Source: Kingdonia uniflora
Taxonomy: Eukaryota > Streptophyta > Magnoliopsida > Ranunculales > Circaeasteraceae
DNA length: 64,000 bases
Reading direction: 5' to 3'
NCBI GenBank assembly: GCA_014058105.1
Contig: JACGCM010002285.1
Span: 744,001 to 808,000 of the forward strand
Shown: positions 22,925 through 33,679 of the stretch, piece after piece
How the letters are laid out: every line of letters begins with the position of its first letter
Numbering within the stretch: position 1 is the stretch's first letter
Made by a program: the position numbers and the translations under genes
Notes under the pieces: generated by a model
Told to the model about the DNA's origin: nothing
Databases searched by the model: none
Seen by the model: only the letters and a program-made list of their open reading frames with translations

Positions 22925-24830
22925 TTAGGGTTGTTGCTGCCATTCTTGAATCGCAGAGTGGAGAGAGAGATTTGGAATTAAGGTTGCAATGTGCAAGCTC
23001 AAGGTTTATCATGGGTAAGGATTTATGACCACCATCTATCCATCCTTTTATCGCCTCAACTTCATACGTAAAACCATCCACTGCGATATGAGGATCCTGC
23101 ATGGTTTCCTGCATTTTTTTCAAGAAACCAATATCAGTATTATAAATATAATTCCAACAACATCTATAAGCATCAAGAAATGCTTGAAGAATAATGATTT
23201 CCATAGTAACAACTGACCTGAAATATGGGACCGATGAAATATGAAGGAACCCGACAATTCTCCTCAGATCTTAATCGGAAAGAAGTCGAGGTTTGACATA
23301 AAACCTTCATCGGCTCAAGAACCCTCAATATTTCTGAACCAAGGTCGAGCCTGTTCTTACTATTTACATTGCAGCACCTCAATGCAAAATGCACCAACTG
23401 CTTTGCCCGCATAAAGAGCCGATCTTCAGCAGAAACATCCAATATATCACCCAATTTACCTTTTTCTAGTGCAGTTTCCACCTCTATTTCTATATCCAAT
23501 GCCAGTCACCCAGTTAAGATCCATAATAATATAATCCCAAAAGAATACACGTCTGAACTTGGTGTAAGTTCTCCAGCTTTCAGGAACTCAGGATCCATAT
23601 ACGTAGAGGTGCCCTTTGAGTCTTTTTTAGAGGAGAGGCGAGATGTATCAAAGTCACTTAGTTTGCAAGTCCAATTTGCATCTAAGAGGATAGTAACGGG
23701 CTTGAGATCACCGTGGATGATGCTTTTGGGGCTGTTGTATAGCAAGATAAGGGTGGAGCATACCTCAATAAATATCCTTATCCTTGTTTGCTAAGATAGA
23801 GGGGGAGTATCGTCCTTGCGCACAAGCCAGTCTTTAAGACTGCCATTAGGGAGTTAGTCATAAACAAGAGTAGAGGCCTCTAGATAGGTTCCAATAAGGG
23901 TAAATATATAGGTTAGGATGTCTCATTCTACTCGAAATGCCCACCTGAAATCCATGGAATAGATTAAAATTCCGTGCAATCCAAGCTTACTAACTGAATC
24001 TTAGTTTTTTTAGAAAATGTATAGAACTTACTACGGCTCTTGGGGGTATTTTTACCTAAAACCATTATGCACGTTTAACACATAATAAGTCTAGTTGGTT
24101 CATATCTTATTTAGAAGAAGATAACTCTGTCATATGCCGTTTAAACTTAAGGAATTTTGAGGAAAAAACAAACCCAAAAAATCAAAGTTTCAGGTGCCAA
24201 ATCCATATTAGAGGTAAAAACTGTTCAATAATAACACTTTTGACAACTGACACAAAATGAAGCCGTTGCACGAACAAAATTCATAATACATCTATCAGAT
24301 TTACCTCTACTTAAAATTTTGAACAACCTTCCAAGATGTTAGACTGCAGCATTTTTGAATAGGTACCTTAGTGCTGTAAAGGAATCCTCTATACATACTC
24401 CCATTTTCTCCTCCTATAATTAGAGATTGGTCAAAGCTATGAGTTGCTTCTCCAATCTTCAATAAAGGAAATCATATAAGAATTGAGGAGTCTGTGAGCT
24501 AGCTGCTTTTACTCTCGATGTCCTAAGCTCTGTGACTTGTGTGATAGCCTCATCATGTACTAACTCCAACCTTCCTCGTTCTTTCTTCATTGTTTTTATG
24601 AGCTCCACAAAAGAGACAAGTTTCGCCTCCAACTCCTTTACCATATCTTTTGAATAAAAAATTTGTATCTCTAGTTCCCCTTTTTGGCCCTCAACAGTAG
24701 AAAGTTCCCTGACTTCCTATAGCTTGCTAGTCATACTATTTAGCTCATGAGTTTCTCTTGCCAGAGTTTTCTCTATTTTTTTTCTTATTTTCACCTCACT
24801 GGCATATAATTTTTCTGATTGTTTGGCCTG
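22925..24830 (-). pseudogene. U-box domain protein kinase (PUB33/35/52 type) pseudogene
   Basis: Reading leftwards there is a coiled-coil linker (24830-24459; ELEAKLVSFVELI, then SQTPQFLYDF), a badly decayed N-lobe (24470-24300; IIGGGENGSMYRG), a RMRHPNLYIY-like segment (about 23930), then the catalytic loop IIHGDLKPVTILLDANW, KLSDFD (DFG changed to DFD), TSTYMDPEFL and SSDVYSFGI (23745-23506), the kinase C-lobe (23499-23220; LVHFALRCCNVNSKNRLDL) and a U-box (MQDPHIAVDGFTYEVEAIKG, about 23110-22960). One frameshift after AHCN moves the U-box end into another frame, where it ends SAIQEWQQQP and stops at 22925. Such proteins join a Usp domain, kinase and E3-type U-box. The N-terminal Usp part is not present. 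Confidence 0.85.
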
Positions 24831-25511
24831 TGAAAAATGGCTTATACTCTTTTAGTTAAATAAGAAAACTATAAGATGTTATAATAATGTGAGTCGATGT
24901 TGTGTAATGTATGTAAGAGAGAGAGAGAGAAGTACTTGGTTAGAAAGAGAGAAGGAGGCGCTAATGGGAGGGATGGATAGACGGTGAGATGGAGAGACAT
25001 GATGGGAAAAAGAAGAAGAAGAGTCGGGCTTAGTTGATGGGAGAGAGAGACTTAATTACCCTTTTATGTGTTATGTCCAAAGTACCCATAAGTATGACAG
25101 TAAAATGAATCTAGGCCGTCCATCTTTCTCTTTCCTACAAATCCCAGCCCCTCTTTATCTTTGAGACAATGGCAAATTTGTCTATTTGAAAAACACCATT
25201 GTGTAATGTAATATAAACTAGGTTATGAGCCCGTTCTATGCATGAATGTTGATGTTCATAATGGCAGATAAATGTATAACTGAGGAACACTATTAGTTAT
25301 GTTCATTAGATTTTTATCTATTATAGACTTTACGTGCATGTAAACATCGTTGTAAAGCCCTTGAAATACAAAAATACATTGTAGATGATATGAAATTGGA
25401 GGTTTTGGGCTTTTATGTAATGAAGATTTGGTTTTAAGTTTTTTTATAGTAACATACTAATAGATTGTTGTTTTTAGCTATTTGCATATATTTTTAAGTT
25501 TTAGTATTACA

Positions 25512-25598
25512 GGATCTTGGTGGATTTGAACCTCCATCTCTTGATAAAAGTACTTTTATTCTCAAGCATTCTCAAGCGCTTTTCCATTTGAGCTTAAG
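25512..25598 (-). other. tRNA-like sequence, degenerate
   Basis: The minus strand has AGCTCAAATGGAAAAGC (D-arm/A-box-like) and GGAGGTTCAAATCCACC (T-arm/B-box-like, 4 of 5 stem pairs). It lacks a standard anticodon arm, so it is not called a functional tRNA. A related copy is at 32073-32149. Confidence 0.45.
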
Positions 25599-25889
25599 AT
25601 ACATATGCTTTTAACCTTAATCATAATTAGTGATATTTGATTGTCTGCTTAAATAAGGCAAAACATTTAAGTGTTAGACATCTATTGAGTATGAAAGTAA
25701 AGATAAAGGAATGAATTAATCCATTCCCAACCCTTTATTTCAAGCTAAGTCCTTGTAAAATGAAAACAATTGTAAAAGGTTATATGAAATAACTGTCTCA
25801 GTATATGTCTCCCTTGTTTAGGCAATGAAAGGTAGTACACCTCTTTTTCTCATAACAATAACAATATATCTATTAGTATGTTAGGTCAA

Positions 25890-27110
25890 GTCTTACCATT
25901 TTGGTATAATCGACGACCCTGTTTCCAGGATTCCATTCGGAGATTTACCAGCATTAGAGGCTCCACTTCACCTAATGTAACCGTGATGAGTGGAACCTTA
26001 TTTTCTTTAACTAGCTTGAACACCCTAATGACACCTGCACATAAAAATTTAAGAACCAAACATCAAGGGCGTACTGAAATATGTAGTAACAAATAAAACT
26101 AAGCGTTATTTCATTGCAACTACCTAAATTCAAAGATAATATCTTCATACTTCCCTTTAACTTGATAACATCCTAACAAACAACATGCCCGTTATCTCTT
26201 CTATCTCTTAACTCCTCCAATAAAATTATCTAGACACCTACTCCATAGGGTACCTATGCTGGTTTCCCTCTATAGTCAATCAACTCAGATCTAAGAAAAC
26301 AAGGATCAATTGACATTAAGTTGTTAGCATAGATTTGTAACCCCCAACAATTAGTTATATCCTGGGTTGTTATCAAAGGTTACATCAATACTGATGATAG
26401 ACTTGGTTAAAGGCACCTTCACAACTACTCAGAATGTTTTGTTTATAAGCAATATAATGAGAATGTGATTACCTATTTGTAGCTTGCTTCTGGCAAAAGC
26501 TTTCTGGAATATTACTCGTAATAAATGTAGACTTGTTGGCCCTTATATGAACTTTCGGGGTATTTGAATGGACAATCCTAAACGAAGTTGCTTCAACTCA
26601 AGTTGATATTGTTGCCTTTCATGCTCTAGTACATCATGTTTGGTGGGAGAATTACAGAATTACGATACATGTTAAGGGATAAGCTTAGGTTTTTTACATT
26701 CATACTCCACCAAATGAAGATAGAGATAGAAAGATACTTGTAAAAATAGGTTCGCAACATGTCCAAGATCATTGACAATCAGTGTAGAAAATGCACTCGT
26801 AAGAACTAGAATTTCCCTTATTTTAACCTTGCCTAGGATGATTTGATGAAGCTCTATCTCCCCTATAGATGAAAGCTAGAAGCTCAATACAAAAGTTGTT
26901 TTCACTGAGCATAGAGGGGCTAGAGTGGGCTGTTGAGAAACTCAAAAAATGATTGTATTTTAAGGTATCCAGGTTGCTCATCTTCTAAGACTATCCTTCC
27001 ATGAATTGTCTACCATCCACAGTATACTAAAGCTAGCCATGAGCATGACATTAAGACACATTGAGATTCTCTGGAGCCATGGGGGATTATATCCTGCACA
27101 TTGTTAAATA
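25890..27110 (-). pseudogene. Unrecognised multi-exon gene relic
   Basis: Several minus-strand segments read like plant exons: AGVIRVFKLVKENKVPLITV (about 26035-25890, between a TGTGCAG acceptor and an ATG|GTAAGAC donor), then upstream FLRSELIDYRGKPA and VPYGVGV and LLEELRDRRDNGHVV (about 26300-26160, with stops), KVPLTKSIISIDVTFDN (about 26420-26350), and near 27100-26930 QPGYLKIQSFFEFLNS. I do not recognise the family. Multiple stops and frame changes mean it is not functional as it stands. Confidence 0.4.
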
Positions 27111-27282
27111 TATTCAAATTAGTATAAGATGCATGACTAATTTTCTTTCTAAGTATAAGTAAATCCTAATAAACTTACATTTAGGAAGAAGCTTTCGTAG
27201 CTTTACTACATATGTACATCATCTCTCATCATTAAGATTTCTAGGGGATAAATTCTCCCTCAAATAAAAGAATCATATTAGT

Positions 27283-27880
27283 TGCTCTTTTAGGAAGTTT
27301 GACCTAGTCCAAACTCGAACTACCTCAGTATCAGACTCACGCATTATACACGTGACATGTACAATCAACAGTGATATCTAGACCACGAACTGATAAAGAA
27401 TGTAGATCGAGTACTACAGCAAAATATGAGCAAGTCAAAGACACCTGTCTCCCATAAACTAACAGTTACTCATTCAACTACCATTTACCTCATTATTAAG
27501 AAAATGTACTTCTACACGATAACACGTTGCAGGCAAGGTCTATATAAAAAAAAAATACTAGAGGAGATAAAGACCAGAAAAACTAGACTTTCTAGATTAT
27601 AACACAGGAATTTCTAGATTCTAAACACCACAAAAGTTCTTATTTCAAGATCAAGCATTTCAAGTTCAAGAGATTATTTGTAATAAGATATAAGCCTCAA
27701 ACAATAAAAGTTACAATTACTAAACCCTCAACTCGATGTTGTGGTTTTTGTACCTATTCAAAGGTTTTCTACACTAAATTACATGTGTTATTTCTTGTAT
27801 TACATTAACTTTTGTCACAGGTACATTTGGTGGAAGATCTAATTTTGAGCTATTTTGAGCAATGAAATTAGGTCATTACA
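27283..27880 (+). repeat. LTR of truncated Ty3/gypsy element B (598 bp)
   Basis: The end is ..GGTCATTACA, directly followed by TTTGGCGTCGTCTGTGGGAA, a well-kept primer-binding-like region. The body aligns with the reverse complement of 3351-3949, for example CGAACTGATAAAGAATGTAG and GAGCAAGTCAAAGA. The start at TGCTC is inferred from alignment length. It is the same family as elements A and C but in plus orientation. Confidence 0.8.
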
Positions 27881-28109
27881 TTTGGCGTCGTCTGTGGGAA
27901 AGAAAACATTTTCCACGGTACCCTAAGGTATTTTTTTACTCAACATGCCCTCTCCAAAAATAAAGAAGGACGTACAAAAACTCGAAGGCATGATTGCTTA
28001 TCAATCAATTCATCTCTAAACCTTCATATCGATACTAGTGGCTATTTTTACTACTTCGAGATTGTACCAAACGAGGAAAGGTTTAGCCTAACGAAGAGTT
28101 ATAGTGGAC

Positions 28110-29158
28110 AACAGAATGCGAGACAACTTTTCAGGAACTCAAAACCTATTTGGGGAAGTCTCCCATCTTGAGCACCCGATAAACAATAAGGAACTGATTA
28201 TCTGCCACGTAGTTACAGATAATTCTATCAGCTCAATCCTCATTCAACTTGAGGGCTAGGTTAAAAAGCTAGTCTATTTTATCAGGAAAACCCTTATTCC
28301 AGCAGAAATGAGGTATTCTAAAATTGAGAGACTCTTTTTAACTCTTGTTTACACTTCACAAAAATTCAAACACTACTTCCAAACTCATTCAATTAAAGTC
28401 TTGATGAACTACCCCCTCTGAGAAGTTTTGTCTAAAAAGGAAAAATCACAAAGAGTGTAGCAATGGTCAGTCACTTTGGGAGAATATAATATCAAGCTCG
28501 AACAACAACATTCAAAAAAAGGTCAGGTCATTACCGATTTTCTTGAAAATTTTCTTGTAGAAGATCCTGATTGGGAAGAACACGATCCTGACTTTATAGA
28601 AGAAATTACTGAAGATCCACCCACCAAAATATTTGACGAACGAGCTAAATAGATTATAAAAAAGGATTTAGACTTCTTACAGATGGTTCAGTAGGACCTG
28701 TAGGGTCAAGAATTGGAATCGTACTGATTACACCTTCTAAGGATATAATCAAGAAATTAATCTGCTTGGATTTTGAAGTCTCCAACAATGTCACAGAGTA
28801 CGAAGCTTTGATTCATAAACTCAATTTAACACTCGAGCTTGGGGTCCCTGAGCTCTTAGTCTATACAGATTCTTTACTCATCATCCATCATTACTAAGAA
28901 CAGTACAAGAAAAATAACAAGATGATCGAATATGCAGCCCTTATTGCCGATAGGATGAGCAGATTCAGGAAAGCAACTCTCGACTATCTACCTCGAGATA
29001 AGAACAGACATGCTGATTTTTTGGCTTATTTTGCTGAGGTCTTGGGTACAGAAGCACGATATCTACAAATTGAAGCGATATCTACCCCTAGCATTGATCT
29101 CCATTCCATATACGCGATCAACACTAGGGGCGATGGGAGAGTCTTACATTATTTGTAG
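28110..29158 (+). pseudogene. RT C-terminus and RNase H of Ty3/gypsy element B
   Basis: About 230 bp inside the LTR the sequence jumps to FQELKTYLGKSPILS, the end of RT, so gag, protease and most of RT are deleted. It goes on with LGEYNIKLEQQ and VEDPDWEEHDPDF, then the RNase H core GPVGSRIGIVLITPS, NNVTEYEALIHKLN, LLVYTDSLL and the end LDYLPRDKNRHADFLAYFAE, before stopping at 29158. RNase H removes the RNA template during reverse transcription. Several stops are present (for example after IIHHY). Integrase and the 3' LTR are absent. Confidence 0.82.
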
Positions 29159-29214
29159 CCTCAATATAATCTTTTTCGGCTTTCCGATACCTTTGTAGAA
29201 TAATAAAAGCTCAC

Positions 29215-29345
29215 CTGTAAAGTTTCCAACCGAGTAGAAAGATCAAATAAAGTATCCTGGTAGGTGGAGTCTTCAGTCTCAAGCACACAAAGTAGTCTAG
29301 TATTATTTAATGACTCCAAATGTCTTGGTTGTTCTTATAGAGCTA
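29215..29345 (-). pseudogene. Exon relic with coiled-coil character, unrecognised
   Basis: The minus strand reads EQPRHLESLNNTRLLCVLET then EDSTYQDTLFDLSTRLETLQ with a CAG|GTGAGC donor at the end. A TAA interrupts it just before EQPRH. The composition and heptads suggest a coiled coil. I cannot name the gene. Sequence 29346-29880 holds nothing that I recognise. Confidence 0.3.
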
Positions 29346-31409
29346 CAAAGAGGAATATATATCAAGTCGGTTATCAAAAATGGGGTGATTTATTAACGAA
29401 GAAAAACTAAAATCTCTCAATACCTTGTAGATTATCAACGATTAAATCGACATACAATAGAGATTGATGAAGATAACCAAGCCTTCTTACCCACAAATAT
29501 CTTAATGCTTTAATTTCAAGCAAGAGATTAGGGAATTAAGAGCTAATTAAAGGGGGAGATCTCAAACCTTGGAAAAGATTGGATTTAACCAAGATTGAGG
29601 GGGCTAAATCTCAAAACTGCATTATTTGGTATGACTAAGTGATCACATACTCTGTATCCTCCCTCACTTCCTAAAGTTCTTGCCCAGAAGTCAGAAGACA
29701 AGTAATAAATTCATCTTTATCAAAAAAGAAGAAGGTATTAATTCATGATAGAAAATATTTCAAGTCCTAATCTTTTATAGGCAAAACAAATAACCATATT
29801 TACATGAATGCCGAAATAAGAAAACATGGATACATCACACGCAACTTATTTATGAGAAGAATATAAATAAATAAAGTAACTCTACCTCCACAATCGGTCT
29901 ATAATTTCTCCTTTCCCAATATGTTGATCAAGCAAAATATGTACATTATCAGGGGTAACATATCCATACCTACAAAAGATAGCAAAAATGATAAAATGAA
30001 TAATTACTTGTAAGAACATGGTTTATCCCTATTTAGTATTTACCAGAAAAGCTTGGGCGTGAGTAAATATATGAACCTAACCCTGAAAATTATGCAAAAA
30101 TGCAAATTACTCAAAAATGCAAATCAATAGAATCGGAGTTCACACCCTTACCAGTGACCCGCCACTCCGCACCTGGTAGTTCAACTAAATATGATAACAT
30201 TTCCAGCATATTTGTGTCCACCAATATGCGAACACGGACTAACGGATACTTGACTTTGGAGACCACATGTATTTATTTATTCTTAGAATTTTGTAACCAG
30301 TGGGGGCCCACAAGCGCCGCACCGACGATCCTGACTCCCATGAGAGCATACAAAAATGTATGAACCCCTTAGTGTTTTAGGTGTACCTGACAACCATTTA
30401 CTATCTTTTACGAACACTTCTTCTACAAATGTATTAACATCAAAATGCGTAAGCCGCCTACATTCAACCAAAATATAAATTGATTAGAAGAAATGAGCAA
30501 AAAGTAAAAGAGAGAGCTAATATATATTCCAACCAAAATATGAATAACTTGTATCTAATCATGTCTGGAAAGATTAATACATCTCCATTTGATGTCTCCG
30601 TCCCATCGTGTCCCACACATATGGTTAAACGAGTCAGAAAGAAGAAAAAAAGAGCAAGTTAATAGAATCAATCAACATTAAATAATTTACAAAAAAAGTG
30701 AATAAACCTAAAACTATTTCTCCTTTTTTTTTCTTTTTCTTTCTATGGTCAGTAATTATCTTTTCATCAATGCTAACCACTAATTCTGGTAATTAGCATT
30801 GGAAGCTCTCCAAGGATTTTACTACTAGATGAACTGAAAATCTCATCCATAAGATGCCAGTTTCTAAGTACCTTCTACAGACCTACCATGATAAGCTGTA
30901 GAAAACTTCTAAGAACCACCTCCCTACTAAACCTCTGAAGAAACCAAAATCTCCATATTTTATGGGCTAAGCACTTCAATCGAAGGATAAATCACCAGAA
31001 TTCTTATTAAGACTCTAAGGCAGCTCATGATACATACAAAAAATGTGCTTTAACTGAAAGATAAACCATATAGTTCACCAACCGCAACGATTTATTTTCA
31101 ACCAAGGACCCCATAAAAGGTTTTTATAATAGTAACAATGATACTTATGGATGATGCAAAATTCCAAACTTACAAAACCCATGATCCTCATTTGCTAAAA
31201 ATCCTTCTAAACCTCCAAAACTGCAACTTTTAACCTCCAAATCCACACCTCATCTTTAAAATTAACAATAACCCCATACTCCCAATCCACTAAAACCTCC
31301 TCCAAAATCTATTTCCTAAAACCCCTTTTAAACCTCCAGAATCCACAACTAAGCTTCAAATTACCATCAACCTAAACTCCCATTTGTTAAATAAAAAACT
31401 CATATAATA

Positions 31410-31623
31410 CCTCCAATATCCATACTTTAATTCACATCACCAACAAAAAAAAAACACCCAATCAATCTAAAATTAAAATAACAAACCTATTTCTTCATCT
31501 GAGCTTTCTCCTCTAAAGCCTCCAGGATCCATACTTTAATTCACATCACCAATTAAAAAAATAGCACCCAATCAATCTAAAATCAAAATAACAAACCTAT
31601 TTCTTCATCGGAGTTTTCCTGGC
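31410..31623. repeat. Tandem duplication of about 109 bp over the exon 1/intron 1 border
   Basis: Copies at 31410-31518 and 31519-31623 share ATCCATACTTTAATTCACAT, CACCCAATCAATCTAAAAT and AACAAACCTATTTCTTCATC. On the gene strand each copy contains the last codons of exon 1 (..ATGAAGAAATAG) and the following intron start GTTTGTT, so the splice donor is duplicated. Both copies carry the TAG, so the stop predates the duplication. The region 30640-31409 is AT-rich intron with no other signal. Confidence 0.8.
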
Positions 31624-32072
31624 CAACAACGCAGTTGAAAGAAGCCTATGCAATCGATCGAACTCAGCTGCTTCAACATGAGAAGGTAAAACTTGGAGCA
31701 CTATGTGAAAAATGGTCATTTGCGATAAATATTTATGTCGTTAATGCTAGATTAACGACGAATATTCTGTCGTTAATAACTGTCGCAAAAAATGGAGTCG
31801 TTTTTGTTAACGACAGTTATAAATGTCGTGTTTTTACAGCATATAAATATGTCGCTCTTTAGAAAAATACGACACTTATAAATGTTACATTTTTTGTCGT
31901 TTAATTTAAACATAAACGACAATTATATATGTCGAGCATGAATAAAAAAAGACAATAATAAGTGTCGTTATCTGAAAAAATGACTAGTTTTCTCAACAAA
32001 TATATTTGTCGCTAAGCTTCAAAATTCCTATTTGTTTTGTTAAAAATAAAATATTAAAAATTAAAAATTATT

Positions 32073-32149
32073 GGACATGACTAGATGGATTTGAACCATC
32101 TCCCTCTCAAAGAATTTGAGCGCTCTATCCATTTTGAGCTAATAGTCCA
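32073..32149 (-). other. tRNA-like sequence inside the CACTA element
   Basis: The minus strand shows GGACTA, TAGCTCAAAATGGATAGAGC (D-arm), a weak anticodon stem, GATGGTTCAAATCCATC (perfect 5-bp T-arm), then TAGTC, which pairs with GACTA. The anticodon loop lacks T at position 33 and the acceptor stem is short, so I do not call a functional tRNA. It may be organelle-derived or part of a tRNA-related repeat, and it resembles 25512-25598. Confidence 0.45.
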
Positions 32150-33679
32150 TTAGACATTAACAAAACATTCAGTAAGTTATACTCCAAAATCAAACATGAC
32201 ATTATTAGATGGTCAAATTCGTAGGACCATTTCAATTCAGTCACAGTGCACATAAGTTTAACCATGCCTACCACATCTTTAATAGGATTAAGGTGTCACA
32301 ATCAGTAACAACAACAATTCATCATATGGTACACGCAGTTTAAATAAAATTGATCCAAATTTAATAACCAATGTCGTTTGTCATGCTATTACTAGATCAA
32401 GAGATAAAGGAGTTGATTTTGAGACAAGTGCGTACCAAGTACCAACAAGGAGTAAAGGATTAGAAGTAAGGGCATTAATTTAAAGGACTAAAGGATTAAG
32501 ACGGTCTTGCCAGTTGTTATTTGAATACATAAGAACACATTCCACTATATATATGCATTACCTAGATACTGTATACCGTCAATATCATAATTAACACTGT
32601 CTAATACTACTAGGTTATTGTATTTAACTACATTTCTAGGGCCAAATATAGTTGCTGTATTTCAATATCTAAAGAATGACTCTAGTAAGTAGTCCTTTAC
32701 CTTTTGGCCAATTTTGTTTCGTCATAGTCTCTCGTGCTTGTTCTTTAGGTTATGATAGGACCCAAGCTTCTACATTTACACAAGTACTTTAAGATTCAAT
32801 AAACCTTTGTATCAACTTTGGTGTACTTACAGGAATTACAGTTGATACTAATTCTGGCCTCCTCTCGCCCAAATTGTACCTCGCCACATAAGATTGAAAT
32901 TTTTAGCTAAGTGAATCTTAGCCACTTGTTATTTGAGATCCATTTATGAGGATCCTCGGGTGCTATCAAAATGCCAATCGCCTAATAAGAACACTTGCAA
33001 AGCTTCAATTCTAGCTCAAGTTATAAAGAATAAGAACATGAAGCAAAATGTACTCTAAAATGAATAATGATTGGGAGGTTTATATAATATTGCAAAGGAG
33101 AACTAGTACAAACTGTACAAGTACTGGTACTAATGCTTTCATTGATCAAGACCTGAGGGACGATATTGCACTTATGCATAAAGACTTACATAGTCCAGTT
33201 GGGGAATCCTTCAACCCACACAACTCATATATCCATCAATGAAGCGAAGGCTAGGCTTTTATATTAACCTAGTAGAAAATAGCTCTATCTGTTGTCTAAT
33301 ATTTAATGCAATAAAAAAATACCGTTACAATATATGAAGAACTTAAGGAAACGTATATAGCTTAAATACTTTTACAAAATTTAACTTATATTTGCTATAG
33401 CAGGAGGCCATCTCAGCCTACCTCACTTTTTGAAACTATATATCTCTTATATAAAACACAACTGCCTACATTTTAAAAGGGAGAAACCAAAGAGTAGATT
33501 TTATGACAGGTATAAAACTCTCACATGTCTAATTGTATCCCTAATAGGCCGTGTACAATTGTAACCCCTAAAGAGTCCTACTTCTTTTCCTTATGTTAAA
33601 AGATCCTATAAAGTCGACAGCTTTTTTTTCAACGCAAAGTCTGATAGGGTCTCAAGAGAAAACTCGGCTTAGATGATAC

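Larger units (their letters stand above)
25218..27282 (-). mobile_element. Possible second Helitron-like element (3' end only)
   Basis: On the minus strand the left edge reads CATGCATAGAACGGG, then CTCATAAC, then CTAG at 25221-25218 followed by T. This resembles a decayed hairpin plus CTAG terminus like the one at 15583. The span to 27282 is simply the distance to the next element. No Rep/helicase and no 5' TC end were found. It may explain the exon relics inside. Confidence 0.35.

Noticed and set aside
30100..30363. Plus-strand open frame
   Set aside because: It is antisense to the ferredoxin-like exon with the C-SHG-RC--CG motif.
32073..32149. Functional tRNA gene
   Set aside because: The anticodon loop and acceptor stem are not canonical. 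Only the D-arm and T-arm are convincing.
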